Of a stretch of DNA of 14,711 bases, positions 7,908-14,711 are shown piece by piece (the first letter of the stretch is position 1; each line of letters starts with the position of its first letter). Source of the stretch: Methanocorpusculum sp. (GTDB taxonomy: Archaea > Halobacteriota > Methanomicrobia > Methanomicrobiales > Methanocorpusculaceae); assembly GCA_029987045.1 (NCBI GenBank), contig DALTWN010000007.1, positions 1-14,711 on the forward strand, in the 5' to 3' direction. The notes under the pieces are model-generated. The model was given only the letters and a program-made list of their open reading frames with translations. It was not told the DNA's origin and made no database searches. The translations under genes and the position numbers were made by a program.

Positions 7908-7952
7908 GAGTTACTACTCTATTTAAAATAGCACGATTGAGAGTTAATACTC
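7908..7952 (-). promoter_or_regulatory. Exporter promoter: TATA box between two repeated palindromes
   Basis: Read on the minus strand, GAGTATTAACTC (7941-7952) and GAGTAGTAACTC (7908-7919) share the consensus GAGTAnTAACTC and are 33 bp apart, close to three helical turns. Between them is the TATA box TATTTTAAAT (7920-7929), about 26 nt before the ATG at 7897. A third TAACTC half-site lies at 7959-7964. The arrangement looks like a dimeric repressor operator that would cover both TBP/TFB binding and the start site. No regulator gene is adjacent. Confidence 0.5.
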
Positions 7953-7968
7953 AAAAATGAGTTAAAAA

Positions 7969-8409
7969 TTATTTTATGTCGCAGGCAGCGCCGCAACCTT
8001 CTTCTTTCTTGTCGGGAGTGACTACACGATAGGCATGGGCAAGAACCGATGAATTGGACAGCAGACCGGCAATCAGAACAGTTTCGAGGATTTCTTCCTT
8101 GGAAATCCCCATTTTCTGTGCAACGTGCATATGATACGAGGTACAGTGGTCGCAGCGAAGAGCAGCCCCCACGGCAAGACTGATCAGTTCAACGGTCTTC
8201 GGCGACAGTGCACCCAGATCGTTCACCGCCTGCTTGTACATCATATGGGAAAGCAGGGCTTCCGGACATGCCTCCAGCTTCTTATAGATGAGCGGAGCCG
8301 AACCATACTCTGCTTCAACGCGATCGAGCCATTCCGCCGCAGTCGCAGGTGCGCCTTTCTGTTCTATCTCGCTGATCGATTCCTGAAACTTTTTATCGAA
8401 TTCGACCAT
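7969..8409 (-). CDS. AhpD/carboxymuconolactone decarboxylase-like protein
   Basis: A 146-residue all-helical protein of the carboxymuconolactone decarboxylase/AhpD superfamily. The segment ALRCDHCTSYHMHVA carries the AhpD-type redox site: C86 and C89 form CxxC and H93 lies three residues later. This favours a thiol-disulfide or peroxidase-partner role over a true decarboxylase. The C-terminus has two more cysteines, C139 and C143, in GCGAAC, which is unusual. The start ATG lies 6 nt after the mmp7 stop, with only a weak GGTG upstream, so it is the last gene of the MCR-activation operon. A T-rich gap of 71 bp separates it from the exporter. That it protects or reduces part of the activation machinery is inference; the family fold is well supported. 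Confidence 0.85.
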   Translation of the reverse strand: MVEFDKKFQESISEIEQKGAPATAAEWLDRVEAEYGSAPLIYKKLEACPEALLSHMMYKQAVNDLGALSPKTVELISLAVGAALRCDHCTSYHMHVAQKMGISKEEILETVLIAGLLSNSSVLAHAYRVVTPDKKEEGCGAACDIK

Positions 8410-8415
8410 AGTGCC

Positions 8416-9354
8416 CTACACCACAATATTCGTTTCCGAAAGCGGACGGATACGAATCAGGATATAGTCACGCATACGGGATTTCTTCACATCACAGACG
8501 TCGCCTACCTTCACACCGTCCTCGATTTCCAGACCGCGGATACGGTCTGCGTATTCTCCGTACGGCAGTTTCAGACGAAGACCGTTCAGCTGAACGGCGA
8601 CGGGGGCAGGTGCCAGGATATCCTCGATTTCCGGAATCTTCTGCTGGAGAAGAGCCTGCAGACGTGCAGGATTGACCGAGAGCGGATCCTGTGCAAGTTC
8701 TTTTCTCCGTTCATCGATGACTTTCTCGACTTCCTCGATGACGGCATCCAGACGGGAAATATCTTCTTCCGTCTGCGTACGGTGCATGAACCTGCCGAGG
8801 TTTCCTACATATCCTTCCACCGGCGGATCCGTGACTGCTTCCAGAACCTCACGGGACGGACCCCCGGTAAGAATGATCGGGACGGTAATACCCTGCCGCA
8901 GTTTCGGGAACTTTGTTCCGATACAGGATGCAAAGTTGCCAAGAACAAAGATCGCAGCATCGTGCTCGTTAATCAGATCACGTTCTTCTTCATTCAGCTG
9001 AGCAATTCTCCGGCCGAATCCGCGAGCCATACCAAGCATGTTCGATTTGGAACCGTGCGAACGGAGATACTCGGCAACATCACATGCCGAATGCGGCAGA
9101 TGGTGGATTTCAAGACTGGGAATCACAACGGCAATCTCCGTTCCGACAAGCGGAGTCTCGGAAACTTCTCCTGCATACGGGCGTGAGAACGTACGGAGAC
9201 CTTCGACATCTTCCGACGGCATCAGAATCTGTAGAACGACTTCCGATGCGATGTTATGACGCTGGACGATGAATCCGCCAAGGTCTTCGATATAGTCGAT
9301 GATTTCATCGAGCTGATAGAGACCGCCTTTGTAGGTTACCGGGACCAGCGTCAT
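8416..9354 (-). CDS. mmp7: Methanogenesis marker protein 7, MCR activation complex subunit
   Basis: A 312-residue protein found only in methanogens and their relatives. As I recall, Mmp7 copurifies with McrC, Mmp3, Mmp17 and the A2 component in the complex that reduces F430 nickel of MCR to Ni(I) at the cost of ATP, through unusual large iron-sulfur clusters. Recognised by its place between mmp17 and the operon end and by its length and the HHLPHSACDVAEYL segment (84-97). There are only three cysteines, C91, C144 and C287; C91 and C144 sit in conserved-looking blocks and are candidate cluster ligands. No signal peptide or membrane segment is seen. ATG 9354 overlaps the mmp17 stop as ATGA and GGAGG lies about 7 nt before it. 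Confidence 0.85.
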   Translation of the reverse strand: MTLVPVTYKGGLYQLDEIIDYIEDLGGFIVQRHNIASEVVLQILMPSEDVEGLRTFSRPYAGEVSETPLVGTEIAVVIPSLEIHHLPHSACDVAEYLRSHGSKSNMLGMARGFGRRIAQLNEEERDLINEHDAAIFVLGNFASCIGTKFPKLRQGITVPIILTGGPSREVLEAVTDPPVEGYVGNLGRFMHRTQTEEDISRLDAVIEEVEKVIDERRKELAQDPLSVNPARLQALLQQKIPEIEDILAPAPVAVQLNGLRLKLPYGEYADRIRGLEIEDGVKVGDVCDVKKSRMRDYILIRIRPLSETNIVV

Positions 9355-9935
9355 ACAAGTGCCTCCTCCATTTCCTTGAAACAGCGTGCAATCAGTTCAT
9401 CGGCTTCCTTTGCAGATACCGAATTTTCCGATGCCGCGTACGAGAACCGGTTCTTTCCGTAATTCTCACGGCGGACCTTGAATCCTTCCGGCGCAATGAC
9501 CTGAATCGCGTAAATCAGATCCTTGAAGAGGGATTCTGCCGGATCGATGACGACCCAGTCCTTGAGATCCTTCGGAATCTGTACGCCATCGATAATGACC
9601 GTAAACCGGTCAGGCTGATCCACATTGTCATGACCGAGCCGTTCCCACAGCATCTTGAGCATCGGAGCAAGATAGGTTTCCGAACCGACCGCAATCGTCG
9701 CATGTTTCTCCTGATCGATCAAGACGTTTCCGACATCAGATACCGTAATCGCAGACCGCGGGGGTCTGATGATACCGGTCGCTACGAACAGCGGTTTCTG
9801 CGGATCAATGTACAGGTACAGTCCTTCCACGATCGAGAGAAGGTTGTGATCCTGCAGAACAGCTGTCGCTATCAGTTCATATTTGTCACCGCCGGCTTCT
9901 GTGGATTCAACTTTGAGAAAATCCAGTCCGCTCAT
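9351..9935 (-). CDS. mmp17: Methanogenesis marker protein 17, MCR activation complex subunit
   Basis: A 194-residue soluble protein that fits Mmp17 in length, sequence style and position between mmp15 and mmp7. Mmp17 is, from memory of recent work, a structural subunit of the MCR activation complex with Mmp7, Mmp3, McrC and AtwA. The sequence is a mixed alpha/beta domain with no nucleotide motif, and only one cysteine near the C-terminus, so it is unlikely to hold a cluster by itself. Both ends are ATGA overlaps, with mmp15 upstream and mmp7 downstream, implying coupled translation and matched subunit amounts. A weak GGGG stretch precedes its ATG. Confidence 0.85.
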   Translation of the reverse strand: MSGLDFLKVESTEAGGDKYELIATAVLQDHNLLSIVEGLYLYIDPQKPLFVATGIIRPPRSAITVSDVGNVLIDQEKHATIAVGSETYLAPMLKMLWERLGHDNVDQPDRFTVIIDGVQIPKDLKDWVVIDPAESLFKDLIYAIQVIAPEGFKVRRENYGKNRFSYAASENSVSAKEADELIARCFKEMEEALV

Positions 9936-11200
9936 TTACGCCCCTTTTTTTCAGCACGTTTCTTTTCGACGAAACCTGATGAAATCAGTGCTGCGCCGAC
10001 CGCACCGATGAACTGCGAATGGTGCGGAACAACGACCTCGGTCTTCAGCATACGTCCCATTGCACGAACAAGACCCTGAATCAGCGATGACCCGCCGACC
10101 ATGATGACCGGTTCCTTGATATCGACTTCCTGCAGCTGCTGTTCGTAGACCTGCTGGGCAACCGAGTGACATGCGGCTGCCGCAACATCTTCACGCTTGT
10201 ATCCTGCGGCAAGTGCATTGACCAGCGACTGGGTACCGAACACGATACAGTAACTGTTCATCGGAACCTGTTCGCCGCCTTCACTCTTCATGGAGAGAGC
10301 CCCGAGTTCCGTGATATCGCAACCGAGACGTTTCGATGTCATTTCAAGGAATCTGCCGGATGCACCTGCACAGATACCGCCCATGGTGAATGAACCGGGA
10401 ATACCGTCATTGACACTGATAGCCTTGTTATCCATACCGCCGATATCGATAACGGTTGCAAATCCGCGCTGGGCGTTGGCAAGATAGACCGCACCTTTCG
10501 AGTTGACCGTCAGTTCTTCCTGGATCAAATCAGCATTCAGGTGTTTTCCGATCAGGAATCTTCCGTATCCGGTCGTACCGATTGCCTCGATATCAGACAT
10601 CTTCAGTCCGGATTCCTTCAGAGCGAGTTCAATGACTTCATCGGCACTCTTGAGAACTTCGGTGGTCGGTCTCCATCCGGTTCCGACAATCTCGTTATCC
10701 TTCATGATGATACATTTGGTTGTCGACGATCCCGAATCGACACCCATTGTAATACCGACCTGGACTTCACGTGCCATCAGTTCACGGCGTTTGGCAATCG
10801 TTGAAAGTGCTTCAAGACGCGTAAGCAGAGTGGATGAACTGGTCCGTTCGTTGAACGAGTAGGACACGACCGGAATATGCGAGTTTTCAACAATATACCG
10901 ACGAAGTTCATTACGGACAATTGCCGCTTCCGCACATCTGAAACAGCTTGCAATGAAAATACCGTCCGCATCGATCTTGCCTTCAACAATCGCTTTTGCA
11001 CGGGCAATAGCCAGTTTCAGATCAGGACTCTTGACCGGAAGACCGAATTCCTTGTATGCCGTCTTGACATCCGCAAGAGCAACATCCGGATAGAACATCT
11101 GTGCACCGACGGTTTCTGCCGCACTGGTGATTTCATTCTGGATACCGCTGTACTCTGCTCCGCAGGTAATCTGTGCAATACGTACTGGTCTGTCGCTCAT
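9932..11200 (-). CDS. mmp15: Methanogenesis marker protein 15, activase-like ATPase
   Basis: A 422-residue protein of two parts. Residues 150-410 form an ASKHA ATPase of the BadF/BadG/BcrA/HgdC type: phosphate loop [10 protein letters not shown] (153-162), [10 protein letters not shown] (251-260), [10 protein letters not shown] (277-286) and VGGSS (368-372). C277 and C318 match the cysteines that in dehydratase activases hold one [4Fe-4S] cluster between two subunits, and drive ATP-dependent electron transfer. Residues 1-148 are an extra domain with C13 and a C86-x-x-C89 pair. Those activases push electrons to very low potential, so a role in MCR activation or in building its clusters is natural, but Mmp15 was not, as I recall, in the purified complex. 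The C-terminus is strongly basic. ATG 11200 overlaps the mmp5 stop, with GGAGG 6 nt before it. Confidence 0.9.
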   Translation of the reverse strand: MSDRPVRIAQITCGAEYSGIQNEITSAAETVGAQMFYPDVALADVKTAYKEFGLPVKSPDLKLAIARAKAIVEGKIDADGIFIASCFRCAEAAIVRNELRRYIVENSHIPVVSYSFNERTSSSTLLTRLEALSTIAKRRELMAREVQVGITMGVDSGSSTTKCIIMKDNEIVGTGWRPTTEVLKSADEVIELALKESGLKMSDIEAIGTTGYGRFLIGKHLNADLIQEELTVNSKGAVYLANAQRGFATVIDIGGMDNKAISVNDGIPGSFTMGGICAGASGRFLEMTSKRLGCDITELGALSMKSEGGEQVPMNSYCIVFGTQSLVNALAAGYKREDVAAAACHSVAQQVYEQQLQEVDIKEPVIMVGGSSLIQGLVRAMGRMLKTEVVVPHHSQFIGAVGAALISSGFVEKKRAEKKGRK

Positions 11201-11715
11201 TTCTTGCCTCCTTTCTTCGCAGCCGGTTTCTTTGCGGCGGCTTTCTTTGCCGGTGCCGCTTTCGCCGGAGTCTGTGCCCCGTCGAGACCTGCCAGGAATT
11301 CCTTGATCTGAGCAACAAAAGTAACTCCTTCTTCCCTGCTCTTCGGGTATCTGAGTTCAAGACGCGGAATATCCTTTTCACGCAGCATGAATGCAAGCAG
11401 TTCATTGGTACGTGCGCAGCCCATGCATCCGAATGCGAGATCCGGTTCGGAGATGATGATCGTAGCTTCTGCTTCTTCCACCAGCGGACCATAGAGGGAC
11501 ATACGTCCTCTGATACCTGATGGTACTTCTACTGCTGCCCATTTCAGACCTTTCTGCGGATCTTCGGACGTCATCTGGAGCGGTGGAGAGTCAAAACCCG
11601 GAGTCTGAACATGTTCACGAATTGATACAGACGATCCAAGCGGGGTGTGGCCGAATCGTGCAACCAGGTCGGAGAGCATCAGACTGGTTGCCGGATAAAT
11701 GAATACTTTTGCCAT
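11197..11715 (-). CDS. mmp5: Methanogenesis marker protein 5
   Basis: A 172-residue soluble protein of unknown function, assigned to Mmp5 by position between mmp6 and mmp15 and by its methanogen-type N-terminus ([17 protein letters not shown]). The core of about 145 residues contains C116 and C119 spaced CMGC, within a block [13 protein letters not shown], a possible metal or thiol site. After it comes a tail of about 28 residues made mostly of Lys, Ala and Pro, absent from what I expect of the family core. Three bases separate it from the mmp6 stop; AGGAGA about 9 nt before ATG is its ribosome site, and its own last codons supply the GGAGG for mmp15. The mmp5/mmp6 naming is from memory and could be swapped. 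Confidence 0.75.
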   Translation of the reverse strand: MAKVFIYPATSLMLSDLVARFGHTPLGSSVSIREHVQTPGFDSPPLQMTSEDPQKGLKWAAVEVPSGIRGRMSLYGPLVEEAEATIIISEPDLAFGCMGCARTNELLAFMLREKDIPRLELRYPKSREEGVTFVAQIKEFLAGLDGAQTPAKAAPAKKAAAKKPAAKKGGKK

Positions 11716-11718
11716 GGG

Positions 11719-12177
11719 TTATTTCTCCTGAAAAATTTCTTCCAATATATCTATCTCAAGATCCTCTTCGTTCGGCAGAGGCACACGTGCTGCCTTCTTC
11801 AGCTCAGCAGGTGTCATCTTATCGACCTCAGCCAGTCCGTAGGATACGTACGGTGCGAGTTTCATCTCGAATTCATGACCGAGATATCCCGGACGTGCAC
11901 CGCCGAGATTCGCACGACACCGACGGGAATCTCCCGGCGGGAATCCTCTGTCCTTGACAAATATTCTATAGGGATCGATGGTACGCAGATGATCGACGAT
12001 ACGCATAACATCTTCCGGTGTTCCGGTAATCTGACAGCCGAAACAGGTTTCCTTCACCATCACTCCCTGAGCAATCTCATATGCGGCAGCAGCAATATCC
12101 TGCGGTGTCGTGTCAGGAGAATCTACAAATACGTATTTGGTAACTGTTCCGACGAACTCCGGCACATATTCCTTCAT
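11719..12177 (-). CDS. mmp6: Methanogenesis marker protein 6
   Basis: A 152-residue protein of unknown function restricted to methanogens. The central block VKETCFGCQITG (41-52), with a CxxC, and VKDRGFPPGDSRRCRA (74-89) look like the invariant core; Arg- and Gly-rich stretches follow, then an acidic C-terminal helix. Three cysteines (two in CxxC, one in RRCRA) could bind metal or a cluster. The start ATG 12177 overlaps the mmp3 stop as ATGA and GAGGTGA lies about 4 nt before it, an excellent match to the anti-Shine-Dalgarno. Position between mmp3 and mmp5 supports the assignment. A function in the assembly of the MCR activation machinery is inferred from the operon only. Confidence 0.77.
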   Translation of the reverse strand: MKEYVPEFVGTVTKYVFVDSPDTTPQDIAAAAYEIAQGVMVKETCFGCQITGTPEDVMRIVDHLRTIDPYRIFVKDRGFPPGDSRRCRANLGGARPGYLGHEFEMKLAPYVSYGLAEVDKMTPAELKKAARVPLPNEEDLEIDILEEIFQEK

Positions 12178-13709
12178 TTCATCACCTCACGGATGTAAAT
12201 ATCGGAACCTTCCTTCATCTTCGCAAGTTTGTCCTTGTCGATTACTCTGCCGATGATATTGGTTCCGGAAAACGGTTCACCCGTCGGTCCGAACTCTGCA
12301 TTCTTTGCAAGACGGACACCCACGATACCCTGAGCCGGCCGGGAATCATTGGATAATGCAATCGCATCAATCGCCGCTGCTTTCGTCGGACAGTTTTCCG
12401 GAATAATATTGACTCCTTTCGGGAAGACCGGTTTGAACAGATACATTTCTTCGTCCACGTTATAGATGAACGGAAGCGTACCGACCGGATACCGTTTCAG
12501 ACCGGTTACTCTGCGGAAGAGATCAACCGAAAGGGGAGCATTCTCGTAGTCGAGCGTGATATCAATGACTTCATCAAGTCCTTTCGTATACAGCGAAACT
12601 TTACCTTCCTTCAGGACTTCAAGCGTCGTCGCCGGTTTCTGATCGATGACGACACGGGACTCGACATCACGGTTATCCGCCATGACCTTGAGACCCCGGC
12701 TTTTTGCTTCGGCAACAGCATCCTTGAGAAGCATACCCCGCAGATCAATGAGCGGCGGATTCAAGGTAATCTGAAGATTATTGCCCGGCGCTGCAAATCG
12801 TGCAAGTTCGATTCCCGACGTGACAGTTCCCACTTTCGAATGAGCCGGATGACTCTGGACATCTGCAGTGTAGATATAAATCGCACCGGAACTCTTTCCT
12901 TTCGTGCGGGCGGTAACAACCCCTTCACGCCGTGGTTTCTGCAATTCCTGCGGGACTTCCAGTTTTCCTTCCGCATGATCGCGGATATACGTCGATGACG
13001 ACCGGTCGACGACGTATCTTCCGTTCTTCAGCACGAAAAGGAGATGGTCCACCGATTCGGCAGTTTCCGTGGAGATGGCAGAAGCATCATCCGAAAATCC
13101 TTCCGCGGTGATGGTAAGAGAAGAGAAGATCTGCATGCCGTCTTCCACCTTGCGGGAAAGATTGGTAACTGTTTCTGCGTTATCCGCATCAACACTGGAA
13201 AACACCTGTTCTATGCTGAGCACACGGTCGCCGTGTTTCCAGCGGTTCATGATGCCAAGACCGAAGATGACCTTGCCGATCACACCGCCATCCGCTGCCG
13301 TTCCATGATCTCCTTTGTGCTCATTCTTGGAAAACATCAGATACGATCTGCCCGGATCGTATCCGCCGGAACCCAGGAACACACATCCACGCGGGAACCG
13401 GTATTCTTCCATCGCCGGAACGAATTGAGAGGGGAACGGACCGAATGCCGCAGCATTCTTGTCTTCAAAATGAATTCTCAGGTTTTCCGGAGAAATCTGC
13501 GGAAACGACACTCCTTTGAAAACCTCAATAACAACATCACCTGCCGTCGTCTTCAGACGGATACGGGATGTTTTTTCCTGAGATGCGGTCGCTGGTTTGA
13601 GAAGGACAACGGCACATCCTTTCGGATGGTTGGGAAGTAGGGTAGATAATGTTGTCCCGCTCGGAACAGTGACCGTCTCACCATTCAGAATGATTGTACA
13701 GTCAGCCAT
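12174..13709 (-). CDS. mmp3: Methanogenesis marker protein 3, MCR activation complex subunit
   Basis: A 511-residue protein matching the Mmp3 (UPF0288) family in length and position after atwA. It begins with a domain of about 35 residues resembling ThiS/MoaD beta-grasp proteins (ILNGETVTVPSGTTLSTLL), followed by regions that recall cyclophilin-like folds, including FPRGCVFLGSGGYDPGRS (about 104-121). Mmp3 is, as I recall, part of the purified MCR activation complex. No ATPase motif is present; cysteines are few (C4, C32, C108 and one near 440), so it is more likely a scaffold or a partial cluster site. Its ATG follows the atwA stop directly (TAA ATG) with only GAGATG upstream as a weak ribosome site. 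Its stop overlaps mmp6 by four bases. Confidence 0.88.
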   Translation of the reverse strand: MADCTIILNGETVTVPSGTTLSTLLPNHPKGCAVVLLKPATASQEKTSRIRLKTTAGDVVIEVFKGVSFPQISPENLRIHFEDKNAAAFGPFPSQFVPAMEEYRFPRGCVFLGSGGYDPGRSYLMFSKNEHKGDHGTAADGGVIGKVIFGLGIMNRWKHGDRVLSIEQVFSSVDADNAETVTNLSRKVEDGMQIFSSLTITAEGFSDDASAISTETAESVDHLLFVLKNGRYVVDRSSSTYIRDHAEGKLEVPQELQKPRREGVVTARTKGKSSGAIYIYTADVQSHPAHSKVGTVTSGIELARFAAPGNNLQITLNPPLIDLRGMLLKDAVAEAKSRGLKVMADNRDVESRVVIDQKPATTLEVLKEGKVSLYTKGLDEVIDITLDYENAPLSVDLFRRVTGLKRYPVGTLPFIYNVDEEMYLFKPVFPKGVNIIPENCPTKAAAIDAIALSNDSRPAQGIVGVRLAKNAEFGPTGEPFSGTNIIGRVIDKDKLAKMKEGSDIYIREVMK

Positions 13710-14711
13710 TTACATCTCGAACATTTCATCTGTTGTTTTGTGAATCGCGTTTTCGTCCTCTTCACCCTGCGGTGCACCGCCGGAAAGAGTCGCTTTCTTT
13801 GCTTCACCGGATTCAACACGTTCACGTTCGCGAGTAACCGCTTCGTGCATAGTGATCAGTTCAGCATCAGTCAGACTCTTCAGAATTTCCTGTGTCTCGC
13901 CAATAGCTACAATCTGACCGTCACGCATGAACATACACCGGTCGCAGACATCGCGAATAAATTCCATATCATGGGATACGATAACGAACGTCTCATCCAT
14001 TTCTTCACGGGCGTGCAGAATCGAATGCTTGACATCGATCTTGGTGATCGGATCCATGGTACCGGTCGGCTCATCAAGCAGAATGATACGCGGTTCACGG
14101 ATAAGCACCTGAGCCAGAGCCACACGGTGTTTTTCTCCTTCCGAAAGGCTTGGCGGATATCTGTTGAGGACGTCACGTGCTTTCTTCTCGGTGAATCCGG
14201 CCATCTTCAGGGTGATCATAGCCTTCCTGACCGCAAGTTCCTTCGGGAACTCAAGACCGATGGCATCCGTCAGATTGTCGATGACAGTCCGGTGCGGATA
14301 TAAATCGTATTCCTGATGGAGAAGTCCGATATATTGTTTTGCACGACCGCGATAATCGAATCCCGGTTTCTTCATATCGACCCAGTCGTCACCGACTCTG
14401 ACGTCAAGGGAACCGGAGGTGGGTTCATAGACACCGGCAATCATGCGGGCGAGAGTCGTCTTTCCTCCGCCGGACACGCCGATGACACCAAAAATTTCAC
14501 GTTCGTTGATTTCGAACGTCACGCCATTGACTGCATTGATGACACCGCGATCAACGGCAATGAACTTCTTGTGAACATCCTTTGCACGGACAATCGGTCC
14601 GCCGACCTCCAGCGCGGTATAGACGCTATCATCCGTACAGTTCTTCATGAACTCCTTGATGATTTCATCAGGGGTTCCGATCTTGACAATTTTTCCGTCA
14701 TCAAGGAACAC
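13710..14711 (-). CDS. atwA: Component A2 ABC ATPase of MCR activation (C-terminal part)
   Basis: The gene is cut by the window edge; 333 residues are visible of a protein usually near 530. The visible part begins at the end of a first ABC domain (FLDDGKIVKIGTP). A complete second one follows: Walker A GVSGGGKTT (78-86), Q-loop Q133, signature LSEGE (189-193, instead of LSGGQ), Walker B IILLDEPTG (209-217) and H-loop H247. The numbers count from the edge. There is no membrane domain in the visible part, as in soluble twin-ABC proteins. AtwA hydrolyses ATP to drive reduction of F430 nickel in MCR. The tail after residue 300 is acidic and probably disordered. It is the first visible gene of the operon; promoter and N-terminal ABC domain lie outside. 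The GTG at the edge is not the true start. Confidence 0.92.
   Translation of the reverse strand: MFLDDGKIVKIGTPDEIIKEFMKNCTDDSVYTALEVGGPIVRAKDVHKKFIAVDRGVINAVNGVTFEINEREIFGVIGVSGGGKTTLARMIAGVYEPTSGSLDVRVGDDWVDMKKPGFDYRGRAKQYIGLLHQEYDLYPHRTVIDNLTDAIGLEFPKELAVRKAMITLKMAGFTEKKARDVLNRYPPSLSEGEKHRVALAQVLIREPRIILLDEPTGTMDPITKIDVKHSILHAREEMDETFVIVSHDMEFIRDVCDRCMFMRDGQIVAIGETQEILKSLTDAELITMHEAVTRERERVESGEAKKATLSGGAPQGEEDENAIHKTTDEMFEM

Noticed and set aside
8125..9186. A 353-codon open frame on the plus strand opposite mmp7 and the AhpD-like gene
   Set aside because: It is antisense to two well-supported coding regions, its composition is unlike a natural protein, and it has no family motif. It is explained by codon bias of the real genes.
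1723..13700. Further TGTACA hexamers at 1723-1728, 8235-8240, 9809-9814 and 13695-13700
   Set aside because: All are single copies inside coding sequence away from promoters, as expected by chance; only the pair at 723-742 is paired and promoter-placed.
13044..14303. Long plus-strand open frames opposite mmp3 and atwA (13044-13640 and 13740-14303)
   Set aside because: Both are antisense shadows of conserved genes, with no promoter, ribosome site or recognisable domain.
1..14711. CRISPR arrays, insertion sequences, prophage or integration sites at the two tRNA genes
   Set aside because: No repeat-spacer pattern, transposase, integrase or duplicated tRNA 3' end was seen; base composition is even across the window.

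Overview
The window comes from a methanogenic euryarchaeon. Seven adjacent minus-strand genes match the methanogen-restricted set atwA, mmp3, mmp6, mmp5, mmp15, mmp17 and mmp7. Promoters are archaeal (TATA boxes about 26 nt before the expected start), two of them apparently driving leaderless mRNAs, and terminators are T-rich. GC near 50% and the look of the proteins suggest Methanomicrobiales; a Methanocorpusculum-like organism is only a guess.

Layout. Positions 3-87 (-) hold tRNA-Leu(GAG). Positions 172-3647 (+) hold an HTH-ACT regulator, trpB2 and an AMP-forming acyl-CoA ligase. Convergent to them at 3669-6037 (-) lies iorA-iorB, the indolepyruvate:ferredoxin oxidoreductase, separated by a 21-bp T/A-rich bidirectional terminator. 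tRNA-Ile(GAT) is at 6145-6218 (+) and is convergent with a 14-TM MFS exporter at 6317-7897 (-). From 7969 to the right edge everything is on the minus strand and reads as one operon, transcribed atwA (5' end outside the window), mmp3, mmp6, mmp5, mmp15, mmp17, mmp7, then an AhpD/carboxymuconolactone-decarboxylase-like gene. No gene-free stretch exceeds about 110 bp, so there is no large unexplained region.

How the genes work together. The left part looks like a tryptophan/aromatic module: TrpB2 can use indole, the acyl-CoA ligase could activate an aryl acid, and Ior interconverts arylacetyl-CoA and arylpyruvate. Over the predicted transcription start of trpB2 lies a perfect 8-bp inverted repeat containing two TGTACA boxes. 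TGTACA is the published TRP-box consensus of TrpY in Methanothermobacter, and the gene just upstream has TrpY-like architecture. The right part is the operon for ATP-dependent reductive activation of methyl-coenzyme M reductase (MCR). AtwA, Mmp3, Mmp7 and Mmp17 are, from memory of recent structural work, members of the activation complex with McrC, which is not in this window. Mmp5, Mmp6 and Mmp15 are conserved partners of unsettled role. Six of the seven junctions from mmp3 to the last gene are overlapping or separated by at most 6 nt, and five of them are 4-bp ATGA overlaps or equally tight, so translation is probably coupled.

Most notable leads: the TRP-box palindrome with a neighbouring candidate regulator; the CxxC AhpD-like gene ending the MCR-activation operon; a repeated GAGTAnTAACTC palindrome flanking the TATA box of the exporter; and a histone-H1-like Lys/Ala tail on Mmp5.
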